A DNA stretch of 64,000 nt. It comes from Cymbidium sinense. Its lineage: Eukaryota > Streptophyta > Magnoliopsida > Asparagales > Orchidaceae. The stretch covers positions 56,700,514 to 56,764,513 of the forward strand of contig CM038214.1 in the NCBI GenBank assembly GCA_021442155.1, written 5' to 3'. Under the pieces are notes generated by a model, which saw nothing but the letters and a program-made list of their open reading frames with translations, had not been told where the DNA came from and searched no databases. A program made the position numbers and the translations under genes. Of the stretch, positions 33,470 through 44,600 are shown piece after piece (position 1 is the first letter of the stretch; the number at the start of each line of letters is the position of its first letter).

Positions 33470-34768
33470 TCCAAAAACACCAAGTCTTATTACTAACATT
33501 AGAGAAATTTTTTTTTGAAATCGATCATTCTAGCTACATGGTTAATTTTATTAGCATGAATAAGTGGCTCAAGAATAATAAGTAAGGAAATATTATGGTT
33601 ACGATAAATATTTCTGATATTGTTATGAATAGAGAGGGTACTAATCCCTCGAACATTCCAAACTAAAAAATTAAACATAAAGAAAAGAAAAGAAGGGGAG
33701 GGGGAGTAAAAATTAATTGAAAGAAGAGAGGGAGGCCGCAACAACTTTAGTGTTTCATAGCAATTTAGTGGGAAATTTTTTAAAATTTTTTGTCTTTTTC
33801 AAATAGAAAGTTTGGAAACCATTTTTGTTTCCCTTTGAATCATCATCCGAAAAGGATTTAGCAACATTAGTCATAGATTTAGGAGAAATATCCTAATGAG
33901 AAGTGAATTCTCCTTCTTTCAAGACACTAGAATTTATTAAAGATAAATGAGCTTCAAGAATACCAAGGGAGGGAGAAAAAATTTGATTTATTAAAAAGGC
34001 AAGTGGGAACACCAAACGCTTCCTCATCATTAGCCAAATTATTAGATAAAAGAAAAACTTTTTAAGAAGATAAATCATCCTAAAATGGAATCAGGTTTTT
34101 CAACTTGATTATCATAAAGTATTAAAGCCATACTCTCTATTGAATTAGAATGATACATAGTATTAAATTCCTCATTTATGTTCTTCATTAAAGCTTCATT
34201 TTTATCTATCAAAGTCAACAATGATGCAAGGATCAAATCAGAGGAAATAGAATCCTCATTCAAAAGTTTAGAAAAGCTATTATTGTTCACATTAGAGGCC
34301 TTCAATTGCTTAGAAGAAGCGAAAGGTAAATCAGCCTAATTAGGATCATTCAAAGAATCTTTTTTTCCAAAGTAGTTTTTTTTATATTTAACAGTAGTCG
34401 ACCTAGGGTTAGGAACAAAAGTTTTCTTAATAGGGATTTTTTTTTTTAGGTGAGGATGAAGAATGAAACTATTAGAATTATCATGCCCATGTATTTTGCA
34501 GTGAGAACAAAAGAAAGGAAAATTTTCAAATTCAATTCATTGCATGTAACCATAATTTTTAGATCCAAACTACATTTCTTTGGGGTATTTCTTGGTATTA
34601 TCCAATTCAATAAAGATTATAACCACTGAAGGATGAGATTTCATAATTATTGCTTGATCAATTTACAATGGCTGACCAAATAAAGCACCCACAATAAAAA
34701 GGAATTGATGGTTAACAAAATGAATTAGCATATTAGGGAGAGAAATCAAAATTGGAATGATTAAGAAT
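33470..34768 (-). mobile_element. L1 LINE fragment C, right part (ORF1 C-terminal part and endonuclease start)
   Basis: On the minus strand, from 34768 downwards: the end of a DUF4283-like ORF1 domain (FLIVGALFG-like, then a hydrophobic-basic stretch). A zinc knuckle CSHCKIHGHDNSNS follows near 34480-34520, with the last Cys changed to Ser. An ORF1 tail (34305-34075, an acidic, Ser/Asn-rich 76-residue reading) comes next. ORF2 then starts near 33690 with FNFLVWNVRGI, the N-terminal endonuclease motif of plant L1. The 5' end is truncated inside ORF1, exactly where TTTAGGG repeats begin. Confidence 0.8.
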
Positions 34769-36150
34769 TAGGGTTTAGGGTTTAGGGTTAGAGTGTGGGG
34801 TTTAGGATTAGGGTTTAGAGTTTAGTGTTTATGGTTTAAGCTTTAAGGTTTACGATTTTTAGGGTTTTAGGTTTAGGGTTATTAGTTTAAGGTTTAAAGC
34901 TAAATTAGGGTTTAGGATTTAGGGTTTTAGGGATTAGGCTTTAGGGTTTATGGTTTGTGTTTAGGTTTGGCCTAGCATTTAGGGTTTGTTTAGTAGGGTT
35001 TGATTTAGTGGGTTTTGTTTTTAAGTTTAGGGTTATAGGTTTTGCCAGGATTTAGGGTCAGAGTTTAGGGTTTAGGGTTTAGGGTTTTAGGTTTAGGGTT
35101 TAGGGTTGTAAGTTTAGGGTTTAGTTGAGGGTTTAGGGTTTAGGATTTAGGATTTAGGGTTTAGGATTTGAGGGTTTAGGGTTCAGGCTTTAGGGTTTAA
35201 GGTTTTTTTATTTTTTTTATTTTTAAATTAAGTAAATTTTTAGGTTTAGGTTTAGTTAGTTTACTTTGTTTCTTTTCTATTTATTTTATTTATTTTATTT
35301 TATTTATTTTTAATTAAGTTTATTTTTTTTATTATTTAGTTTAGTTTATTTATTTTAAGTTTATTTATTTTTGTTTAGGTTTTTTATTTTAGTTTATTTT
35401 TTTGGTTTAGGTTTAGGTTTATTTTTATTTTAGTTTTATTTTCATTTTATTTTTTATTTTTAGATTTAGGTTTAGGTTTTTATTTTATTTTTTAGAGTAT
35501 ATTTTATTTTTATTTTAGGTTTAGTTTTTATTTTATTTTGGTTTTTTATTTTAAGGTTTATTTTTTTTAGTTTAGTTTGGGTTTTTATTTTATTTTATAT
35601 TTTATTTTATTAGGTTTAGGCTTTTTTATTTATTTTATTTTTAAGTTTTATTTAGTTAGGTTTAGGTTTTTAGGTTTTTAGGGTTTATGGTTTAGGATTT
35701 TTTTTTTTGGGGAAACCTCATGATGCGGGGATATTTTATTGCCACAAAAAAAAGGGTTACAAGGTCCTTAAAGGGGATAAACTCCAAAACTACTGCTCAA
35801 AGAGCTACAACCAGCCTAAGGAGTAAAGGGTTTATGGTTTAGGGTTTAGGGTTTAGGGTTTAGGGTTTAGGGTTGTAGGTTTGAAGATTTAGGGTTTATG
35901 GTTTAGGGTTTAGGGTTTTAGGCTTTAAGGTATAAGGTTTATGGTTTAGGTTTTTTTTTTTAATTTTTAGGGTTTAGGGTTTTGAGTTTAGGTTTTTTAT
36001 GGTTTAGGGCTGAGGGTTTAAGGTTTAGGGTTTGTGTTTTAGTTTAAGGTTTTGGGTTTTGGGTTTTGGGTTTATAATTTAGAGTTTAGGTTTTAGGTTA
36101 AGGGTTTATATTTTACTTAGGGTTTAGGGTTTAGGGTTTAGGGCTTATGG
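34769..36150 (+). repeat. Array spacer 1: TTTAGGG and T-rich blocks with a LINE tail
   Basis: Starts directly at the truncated 5' end of LINE fragment C. TTTAGGG-like DNA (34770-35205) is followed by a T-rich TTTATTTTA block (35206-35640) and more TTTAGGG variants up to the first GRP fragment. A 130-bp LINE tail sits at 35697-35826. No genes. Confidence 0.85.
35697..35826 (-). mobile_element. 130-bp 3' tail of an L1 LINE inserted in telomere-like repeat
   Basis: The minus strand ends ...TTGTGGCAATAAAATATCCCC, then about twenty more bases and a poly(A), here seen as a run of T from 35698. It matches the 3' end of LINE copy A (41334-41456) closely, including the AATAAA poly(A) signal. The flanks carry a perfect 17-base repeat, AGGGTTTATGGTTTAGG, at 35680-35696 and 35827-35843, a probable target site duplication, although chance similarity in such DNA must be allowed for. 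It is an extremely 5'-truncated insertion. Confidence 0.85.
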
Positions 36151-36640
36151 TTTTTTTTAATAGAGAACAAATTCAGATTCAACATTTATTCATTTTGATT
36201 TAATCAACCAAGTAGCACACGAAGTTTTCTAATACATAAGTGATGATATAGATAAGAAATGAGCACAAATAGGGCAAATAAAATACTCTAGATAACTAGA
36301 ACCATCTCTACTATAAAGTTATAGTTCCATAAGTAGTAGATTGGTTCAGTCATTTTTCAATTTCTTTAGTTCTCATCAACCACCATCAGCCTCTCGAGTA
36401 GTGGCATCCACCATCATATCCCCATTATCTCCCTTCGCCAGCACCACAGCTGTAACCTCCGTCGCTCCTCCCACCTCTTTAACCACCACTACTCGGACCA
36501 CCACCTCCATATCCACCAGCACCACCAGATACCCCACCACCATTGCAATAACCTTCACTTCTTCCTTCACCTCCAACATTAGATCTAGACTAAGCCTAAT
36601 TGACGGTGATGTTCCTGCCATCAAGGTTCTGCCCATTCTT
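36151..36640 (-). pseudogene. GRP retrocopy fragment 1 (glycine-rich RNA-binding protein 3' end)
   Basis: The minus strand reads the last strand of an RNA recognition motif, NGQNLDGRNITVN, then a glycine-rich tail (GGAGGYGGGGPSSGG and similar) and a 3' UTR ending CTCTATTAAAAAAAA at 36158-36151, a poly(A) remnant. Plant GRP7/GRP2-type proteins have this layout: one RRM followed by a Gly/Tyr/Arg-rich domain ending near SDGNW. Two stops replace residues just after ITVN. The 5' end is cut within the RRM, where TTTAGGG begins. As only a spliced, polyadenylated end is present, I infer a retroposed copy; eight such fragments occur in the array. Confidence 0.85.
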
Positions 36641-38222
36641 AGGGTTTAGGTTTCAATTTAGGTTTATTAGCTTTTAGAGTTTAGGTTTATTTACTTATTT
36701 ATTTAGTTACTTTTGATTTAGGTTTAGGGTTTAGGGTTTAGGGTTTGGGTTTAGGGATTAGGGTCTAGGGTTTAGGGTTTAGGGTTTGGTGGTTGGGTTT
36801 AGGTTGAGTTTAACATAGAGTTAGGGAAGTGGGTTTAGTGAGGATTTAGGGATTTAGGTGGGGTTAGCTTATAGTTTAGAGGGTTTAGGCCTGTGATTTG
36901 TTAGTAGTTTAGGTCAGTGGTTTAGGTTTAGGGAGGGTGGGTGTGGTGTGATAGTTTAAGTGGGATATCAGTTTAGGGTTTGTGGTAGGGTTTAAGGCCT
37001 GGGTAGTCCAAGGTCAGGTCATATCAGTGGAGAGTTTATGATCTGGCAGGTCAGTGGCCCAGTCAGTGTAGAGTGGAGGGTTTAGGACTCCACGAGTCCA
37101 GGGTTTGGGATTGGGAGGGAGGGAGGGAGGTTTATTATTTGGGTCAGGGTTTAGGTTTAGGGGTTAGGGCCGAGGTTAGGTTGAGGTAGAGGGAGTTTAA
37201 GGTTTAAGGATTTTAGGGTTTAGGGTTTAAGGTTTAGGGTTTAGGGTTTTTTCTTGATTTTTTCTTAAATTAAGTAAGCAAGTAGCTTTAGGTTTATTTA
37301 GTTCATTTAGTTTATTTTTTTTATTTAGTTTAGTTTGTTATATTTTTTTATTTTTATTTAGGTTTATTTTTATTTTTATTTAGTTTAGTTTATTTATATT
37401 AGGTTTATTTATTTTAATTTAGTTTTATTTTTATTTTATTTTTTAAGTTTAGGTTTTATTTTTTTATTTTAGCTTTATGTTTTGGTTTTTATTTTATTTT
37501 TAAGGTTTAGGTTTTAGGTTTATTTTTAGGTTAAAGTTTAGTTTATTTTTAGTTTAATTTATTTTATTTTATTTTGGTTTAGGTTTAGGTTTAGGGTTAG
37601 TCTTAGGTTTTATTTAATTTAGTTTAGGTTTAGGTTTATTTCATTTGTATTTTACATTCAAGTTTTTTTTTACTTTAGGGTTTAGGTTTTATTTTTTATT
37701 TATTTTTAAGTTTTATTTTAAGGTTTATTTTTTATGTTTTGTTTGTTATTTAGTTTTCAATTTATTTTATTTTAGGTTAATTTTATTTTTATTTTATGTT
37801 TAATTTTATTTTATTTAGATTTTTTATTCTTAGGTTTATTTTATTTTTTTAGTTTAATTTAGGTTTTTATTTATTTTATTTTAGTTTATTTTATTTTTTT
37901 AGGTTTAGGTTTAGGTTTTAGTTTTATTTTCTTTTTTTATTTCGTTTAGGTTTAGGGTTTAGGGTTTATTTTATTTTAAGGTTTTATTTAGTTTAGGTTT
38001 AGGTTTTTAGGTTTTTAGGGTATAGGGTTAGTTTAGGGTTTATAGTTTAGGGTTTAGGGTTGTAAGTTTTAGGATTTAGGGTTTAGAGTTTTGGGTTTTG
38101 GGTTTAGAGTTTTAAAGTTTAGGATTTAGGGTTTCAGACTTTAAGGGTTTAGGGGTTTAGCTTTTAGGTTAATGGTTTATGTTTTAGTTTATGGTTTAGG
38201 GTTCAGGATTTAGTGTTTATGA
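36641..38222 (+). repeat. Array spacer 2
   Basis: TTTAGGG variants lead into a GC-richer, scrambled block (about 36790-37200, rich in GTGGGTTTAG, GGTCAG and GGGAGGG). The CTTAAATTAAGTAAG landmark stands at about 37263. A long T-rich block (37300-37970) follows, then TTTAGGG-like DNA up to the next GRP fragment. No genes. Confidence 0.85.
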
Positions 38223-38658
38223 TTTTTTTTAACATAGAACAAATTTAGATTTAACATTTCTTCTTTTTATTTCATTAACCAAGTAGTACACCAGGTTTTC
38301 TAAGTCAAAAGCGATGACATAGATCAAAAATAAGCACACATAGAGCAAATCAAAAACCCTCATAACTAGAACCATCTATATTATAAAGATAGTCCCATAA
38401 GCAATAGATCGTATCAGCCATTCTTCATATTCTCCAATTCCCATTAGAACCACCCACGCCTCTCCCTCCACCACCACCATAGTTATAACCTCCATCGCTC
38501 ATTCCGCCTCCATAACCGCCACCTTCATATCCACCAGCACCTCCAGATCCCCCACCACCACTGTGATAACCGCCGCCTCTGCTTTCCCCTACATGGCCAG
38601 ATCTAGATTGAGACTAATTGACAATAATGTTCCTGTCGTGAAGGTTCTACCCATTATT
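38223..38658 (-). pseudogene. GRP retrocopy fragment 2
   Basis: Same layout as fragment 1. RRM end read as NLHDRNIIVN, then SQSRSG and the glycine-rich tail SGGGGSGGAGGYEGGGYGGG, GGYNYGGGGG and the end GSNGNWRI with a stop. The block that encodes DGGSRYSR in other copies is missing, an internal deletion. The poly(A) remnant is at 38230-38223. Stops occur in the RRM part only. Confidence 0.85.
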
Positions 38659-40196
38659 AAGGTTTAGGTTTATGTTTTATTTTACTAGGTTTTAGGGTTT
38701 AGTAATATTTTTTTAGTTACTTTAGGTTTAGGTTTAGGGTTTAGGATTAGGGTTTAGAAATTAGGGTTTAGTTTAGGTGGGGTTGAGTTTAGTGGGTTTA
38801 GGGAGTTTAGGGTTTAGGGTAGTGGATGTAGGTTGGCTTTATGGAGGTCAGGGTAGGGTTTATAGAGTTTAGGTTTAGGAGAGAGATTTTTAAGTAGGTG
38901 GGTAGTGGTCCAGGTTTAGGTGTGGAGGGTTTAAGAAAATTTAAGGTCATTGGTAGATAGGGAGAGAGGTTTAGGGGTCATAGCCAGGGAGGATTTAGGA
39001 GTGACTGGCTCAGATTTAGGAGAGGGTCTTAGGATGGTAGTGGATGTTATTTAAGGTTTATGATTTAGTGAGAGTTTTAGATTTAGGGTAGGAGGCCAGG
39101 GTTTAGATTTAGAACAGCATTTAGGGTCCATGGATCAGTGTTCAGTGCCAGGTCAGCCTGGGGGTTTAGGTCAGGTCAGGGGGTCAGGTGCAAGGGTTTA
39201 CTAGGTGTCAGGTTAAGGTTTATGGTTTAGGGTTTAGGAGGTTTAGGGTGGGCCTAGTCAGAGGTGTAGGTTTAGAATTATTATGTTTAGGGTTTATTTA
39301 TTTTAGGTTAATTATTTATGTAGGTTTTATTTAGTTTTATTTTATTTAAAGGTCTTTATTTTTATTTTATGTTTAGTTTTATTTTATTTTAATTTTTTAT
39401 TTTAGGTTTATCTTTTAGGTTTATTTTATTTTAGTTTAGTTTATTTTAGGTTTATGATCAGATTTAGCTTTATTTTATTTTATTTTATTTATTTTATTTA
39501 GGATCATGTTTATCTTTATTATTAGGTTTATTGTTATGTTTTTGTGGTTATCAGCACAGGCTTTGTGGTTTAGTTTAGGGCCCAACATTTGTTTATGGTT
39601 TGGGGGGTAGGGCCTGGGACAGGTAGTGTTTAGGGTCCCAGGGTTTATGGTTTATGGATTGTTTTAGGCTCAGTCTAGGATTTAGTGGAGTTTTTGGGTT
39701 ATTTAGGTAGGTTTTCTGTCAGTTTAAGGTCAGTGGCCCAGTTTAGGTTAGCCAGTCCAGGATATGGCCCAGCCTGAGAGGAGAGATCAGGGCCTGGCTG
39801 GCCCAGGGAAGATTTAGTGATTCACAAGGTCAGGGTTAGTTTGTTGGGAATGTAGTTAGGATTTTAGCCCAGGTCAGTAGCCTGGGTTAAGGGAGGGAGG
39901 TAGTGTTTAGAGTGGTGGTGGGAGAGTGGATGGAGGTTGTGGGGAGAGTGGCCTGGGGAGAGAGGTTTGGGAGGTTTAGGGTGGTAGTGTTTGGGTAGGT
40001 ATGTAGGTTTAGGTTTAAGGTTTAGGATTTAAGGTTTAGGGTTGTAGGGTTTAGGGTTTAGGGTTTTAGGGTTTAGAATTTAGGTTTTTAGAGTTTAGGG
40101 TTTAGTGTTTAGGATTTAGGGTTTTGGGTTAATTTAGGGTTTATGGTTTATGTTAGTGTTTAGGGTTTAGGTTTTATTTTAGGTTTAGGTTAATAC
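38659..40196 (+). repeat. Array spacer 3
   Basis: TTTAGGG variants, two GC-richer blocks (about 38770-39260 and 39540-40000, with GGCCCAG, GGCCTGG and CCAGGG motifs) around a short T-rich block (39290-39540), then TTTAGGG-like DNA. The landmark CTTAAATTAAGTAAG is not recognisable here. No genes. Confidence 0.8.
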
Positions 40197-40667
40197 TTTT
40201 TTTTAACGAAGAACAAATTCATATTCAATATTTCTTCTTTACGATTTTGTTAATCAAGTACCAGACCAAGTTTTCTAAGATGCAAGCGACGGCATAGATA
40301 AAAAATGGCCATGCATATAGCAAATCAAAAACCCTAGATAGCTAGAACCCTCTCTAATGTAAAGTCTTAGTTCCATAAGCAACAGATCAGATCGCCCATT
40401 CTTCGCTTTCTCTAGTTCCCATCAGAACTACCCCCTCTCGAGTAGCGAGATCCTCCATCATATCCCTGATCTCTCCCTTCTCCACAACCACAGTTGTAAC
40501 CTCTATCCCTCATCCCTCCTCCATAAATGCACCTTCATATCCACCAGCACCTCCAGATCCCCCACCACCACTAGAATAACCACTGCCTCTACCTTCGCCT
40601 CAACGACCAGATCTAACTTGAGCCTAGTTGATGGTGATATTCCTACCGTCATGGTTCTGCCAATTTT
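40197..40667 (-). pseudogene. GRP retrocopy fragment 3
   Basis: Reads GQNHDGRNITIN, a stop, AQVRSGR, then GSGYSSGGGGSGGAGGYEG. A one-base shift follows, then GYNCGCGEGRDQGYDGG, SRYSRGGSSDGN and a stop where Trp is expected. Poly(A) remnant at 40204-40197. The 3' UTR matches the other copies. Confidence 0.85.
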
Positions 40668-41333
40668 AGGGTTTAGGTTTAGGTTTAAGTCTATTAGCTT
40701 TTAGGGTTTAGGATTATTTTTATTTATTTATTTAGTTACTTTAGGTTGAGGTTTATGGTTTAGGGTTACTTTAGGTTTAAGTTTATGGTTTAGGGTTTAG
40801 GTTAGTTGGTTTTTAGGATTTTGGGTTTGGGTTTAGTGGGAGTTTGGGTTTAGGTTTGGGTTTAAGGTTTTAGTCTCAGGATTTAGTGTTTAGGGTTTAG
40901 GTTAGGTTTGTGTATGTCAAGTTTAGAGTTTAGGATTTAGGATTTAGGTTTTGGGTTTGGGTTTAGTTTAAGTTTTAAGTTTTAAGTTTGGGTTGGGTTT
41001 AGGTTTAGGTTTGGGTTTAGTATTTAGTTAGGTTTAGAGCATTTAGGTTTAGGTTTAGGTTTAGCATTTAGGTTTATAGTTTTAGGGTTTAGGTTTAGGG
41101 TTTAGGCTTAGTTTGGTTTAAGTTATTTGGGTTTTTTAGCTTTGTGGTTTAGCTTAGGTTTAGGATTATGGGTTTAGAGTTTAGGGTTAGTTTAGGCTTT
41201 AGGGTTTGGGATTTAGGGTTTAGGGTTAGGGGTTAGGATTTAGGGTTTAGGGTTTAGGATTTAAGGTTTAAGGTTTATGGTTTTTTTAGGGTTTATTGTT
41301 TAGGGTTTAGTGTTTAGGGTTGCAAGTTTAGGG
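40668..41333 (+). repeat. Array spacer 4
   Basis: TTTAGGG variants with GGTTTAGGTTTGGG-type drift, ending GCAAGTTTAGGG directly against the poly(T) of LINE copy A. No genes. Confidence 0.85.
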
Positions 41334-41344
41334 TTTTTTTTTTT

Positions 41345-44300
41345 GGGAAACCCCACATAGGGGGAATTTTATTGCCACAAAAGAGGGTTACAAGATCCTT
41401 AACAAGGGATAAACTCTACAACTACTGCTCAAAGAGCTACAATCAGCCTAGAGAGTAAATCCCTTATCTAAGTACAACCAAAAGAAAAATGAAAGAGTAA
41501 AGGAAAGCAAAAGATACAAATTGATTAACCTAGATTAGCCAATGAATAGATGTAGGCCAAAGCTCTTCAGGATGAGAGAATGCATGACACTAGGGAGCAA
41601 ATCTGCAAGAGAATAAGATAAACGCACCTGCAAAATTGTAGAAAGATAGAAATTAGAGCAGTTAAAGTAATACATACAAAATGAAAATTGAAAACAACAT
41701 AAATTGAGAAAGATTATAAAGAAGTGTGTGAGAGAAGGCTCAGGTTCAGTCACACCAAATTGGGGCAGATGTAAATATGAGCATCCAAACTTCAGCAGAA
41801 GGGTTACATCACAAGAGCTACTACCAAACCAAAAAGGAGTGAAATCATCACAGTCATCATAGCCAACAAACCTGTGGGAAGATAGCAACCATTTGTTGAA
41901 AGTCTTTTGAGCCTTAGTACCTGCAAACCTAAACAAAGCCATAAACACAATAGAAAAGGATACAATAAAGAGCAGAATGAGAAAGGGGATCCCATGCAGA
42001 GTAAGTATCATCAATATAGTCACCATGGCATGAGAATCTCTACACATATGAAAATGAAACATCTTTGCCTGATACACCTTATTTTTTACTAGGGCCAAGA
42101 GTTTAATTAGACCATCATGAAAACCCACCACAAGAAAATAGCAGAAAAGGCCAGGCAGAGGAAAGAAGCAAATATACAACCAATTTAAAAGCCTGCTGAA
42201 ATCCAGCAAGACAAATCAAATAGCATGTAATTAACTCCATCCTAAACATATGGGACATATATGAAACTTACAGTCCTGGTATATAGCCCGGAATATAGCT
42301 CTGAAAAAGGTACCCAATCAGAATAAGCATTGATGTTAACAACCCCCTTGTTAATAATCATTGCAAAAGTTAATAACCAGCAAGTGTAAAGTAAGATAGC
42401 ATAACCCAAACCCAAATAAGAAATGCAAAAGTTTAACAGAGCTAAGATGGGAATGCAGCAGCAGATTAGATGGACCAGAAGCCACAGGTAATAAGGTGCT
42501 CCCCACCACAAACAATTCCAAATAAGGACAATAGAGACAGCCACAGTAGCACTTACTAGGCATAAAACCAGATAATCCAGTTCAGCCAACAACCAAGACA
42601 GCAAATAATAGCAAGCTGGCCATAAAACTACCCATTCAAAATAGAAAGTGTATAAGATAATATCCAAGTAGGTAATAGCATGATCATAGTGATCTGCACT
42701 AGTCTAACAGAACCAAGATGAAAAAATAGTAGCATTAAATAACAAACATCACCGATTAGGTTGGAAACAAGAAAATAATCGAAAAACAATAACAAATAGC
42801 CAACAACCTCAAAGGCAGCCTACTGGACATAAGACCAGAAAATCCAACACCCAATAATTAAAACAACAATACAATTATTGCACCCACCATAGGATAAGCC
42901 AGTAAAAAAGAGAGGTACAACATAGATACAAAAGGGGTTCAAAAGATAGCCATCATTGAAATCCTTCAAAACAAAGAACAGTAGGCTTGCAGCTAAACCA
43001 ACATCCTCAGTAAAAGCAGACTGGAAAGAAATCATTAAGTAAGTCTAATCCTGCTAAGAGATAATAATAATAATAATGGTATTGCAGTTTCTACTTACAA
43101 CCCCAAAAGTAGCCTGCTGGACATGAGAGACAACCCCAGCAGCATCTTGCTGGGCATAAAACCCGATAATCCAGTTCAGCCAACAACCAAGACAACAAAT
43201 AACAGCAAGCTGGCCATAAAACCACCCATTCAGAAAAGACAGTGCATAAGTTAATTTCCAAGTAGGTAATAGCATAATCACAGTGATCTGGACAAGTCTA
43301 ACTAAATCAAGATGGAAAAAACAATAACAGCTTAGATAGACCACAAACATGTGGTGATCAGCTGCAGCCCAGTTGTAAACAACAAAAAATCAAAAAAACA
43401 AAAGCCAACAACCTTAGAAGTAGCCTGCTAGACATAAGATCCAAAAATCCAACAGCCAATAATTAAAACAATAATACAATTATTGTACCCACCATAAGAT
43501 AAGACAGTAAAAAATAGTGGTACAACATAGACACAAAAGGGGTTCAAAAGGGAGCCATCATTGAAATCCTTCAAAATAAAGGAGAACAGGCTTGCAGCTA
43601 AACTAACATCCTCAGTAAAAGAAGACTGGAAAGAAATTGTTAAGTATGTCCAATCCTACATAGAGACAATAATAATAACAAGGGTATGACAGTTTCTCTC
43701 CTTACAGCTTGGTAAGGTGAGGTTAGCAAAAGCAATCAGAAAAACATCCCCAAAAATAGCCTGTTGGACATAAGACCAGAAAATCCAATAGCCAATAATT
43801 AAAACAACAAAACATTTATTACACCCACCATAAGATAATCTAGTAAATAATAGTGGAACATCATAAAGTCGAAAGTGGTTCAAAGGAATGCCATCTTTGA
43901 ATCCTTCAAGACACTGAAAAGCAGACCAGTAGCTAAGCCCACATCATCAGTAAAAATAGGCTGGAAGGAAATCAAGAAGTAATTCCAATCCTGGAAAGAA
44001 GAAGTTATAGTAACAAGGGTAATGCATTTTCCCTCCTTACAGGTTGTGGAGCAGAGGTTAGGGAGCATAAGAGGGTCCACATCCATAATAAAGGGAGAAA
44101 AAATAGATAAATTAGGGCCTATCATGAAGCTATACAGCAATATAGCAATTAAACATTGATACAATAAAGTCATGAGCCCCAGAATAGATTTCTAGAAAAA
44201 GGAAAAAAGATAGAAGATAGCCTTAATCATATAATGGAAAATAGATACAGTAGGACCCCTTAACAAAATATTGATGGCAAGAAGTTTGTCCCTGTTGATC

Positions 44301-44600
44301 AGAAAGTAAAGCAGAAAGTAAAGCATAAGGTAATACATCTCCCTCTAGCAGAGAGGAAACACCTTACCATTAATAGTGGTAATAGTAGAAGCAGTAAGAC
44401 CCCAAAAAAGGTTAGGGTAATTAATCCAACAGCAGATGTCACAGAGATCAGCAATTAACTAGGAAGGGGTATCAAAAAAATGCATCAGGAAAATCCAGAG
44501 AAACAACAACACTATATAGAAGTTGATCATGCAGTTAAACAGGTAATATAATAGGCCAAACCAATAGGATGGATTAATTTCTGACGTAAGGGAATCAAGA
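41345..44600 (-). other. LINE copy A 3' UTR
   Basis: About 3 kb between the RNase H end and the poly(A). In sense it is T-rich, so it yields long hydrophobic pseudo-ORFs (for example 42209-41535 and 42667-42242) that lack any family features. The last 120 bases hold GTAGCTCTTTGAGCAGTAG and the AATAAA signal, repeated in the short LINE tail at 35.7 kb. Confidence 0.75.
42545..44165 (-). repeat. Tandem repeats of about 300 bp in the LINE 3' UTR
   Basis: The top strand shows the motif CTGG(A/G)CATAA(G/A)ACC(A/C)GA followed by AATCCA and CCAATAATTAAAAC or a variant near 42555, 42820, 43145, 43427 and 43760. Larger blocks repeat at about 590-610 bases (GATAATCCAGTTCAGCC at about 42568 and 43157; GTTCAAAAG.GAGCCATCATTGAAATCC-type text at about 42930 and 43535, with a third near 43875). 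Spacing alternates, so units are heterogeneous. Confidence 0.75.

Noticed and set aside
36341..36649. Plus-strand Ser/Thr/Pro-rich ORFs at 36341, 49075 and 62275
   Set aside because: They are antisense readings of the GRP glycine-rich domain; glycine codons read backwards give Pro/Thr/Ser.
41535..42667. Hydrophobic minus-strand ORFs of 224 and 141 codons that look like membrane proteins
   Set aside because: They lie in the T-rich 3' UTR of LINE copy A, overlap in other frames and show no family motif; T-rich DNA gives Phe/Leu/Ile-rich readings.
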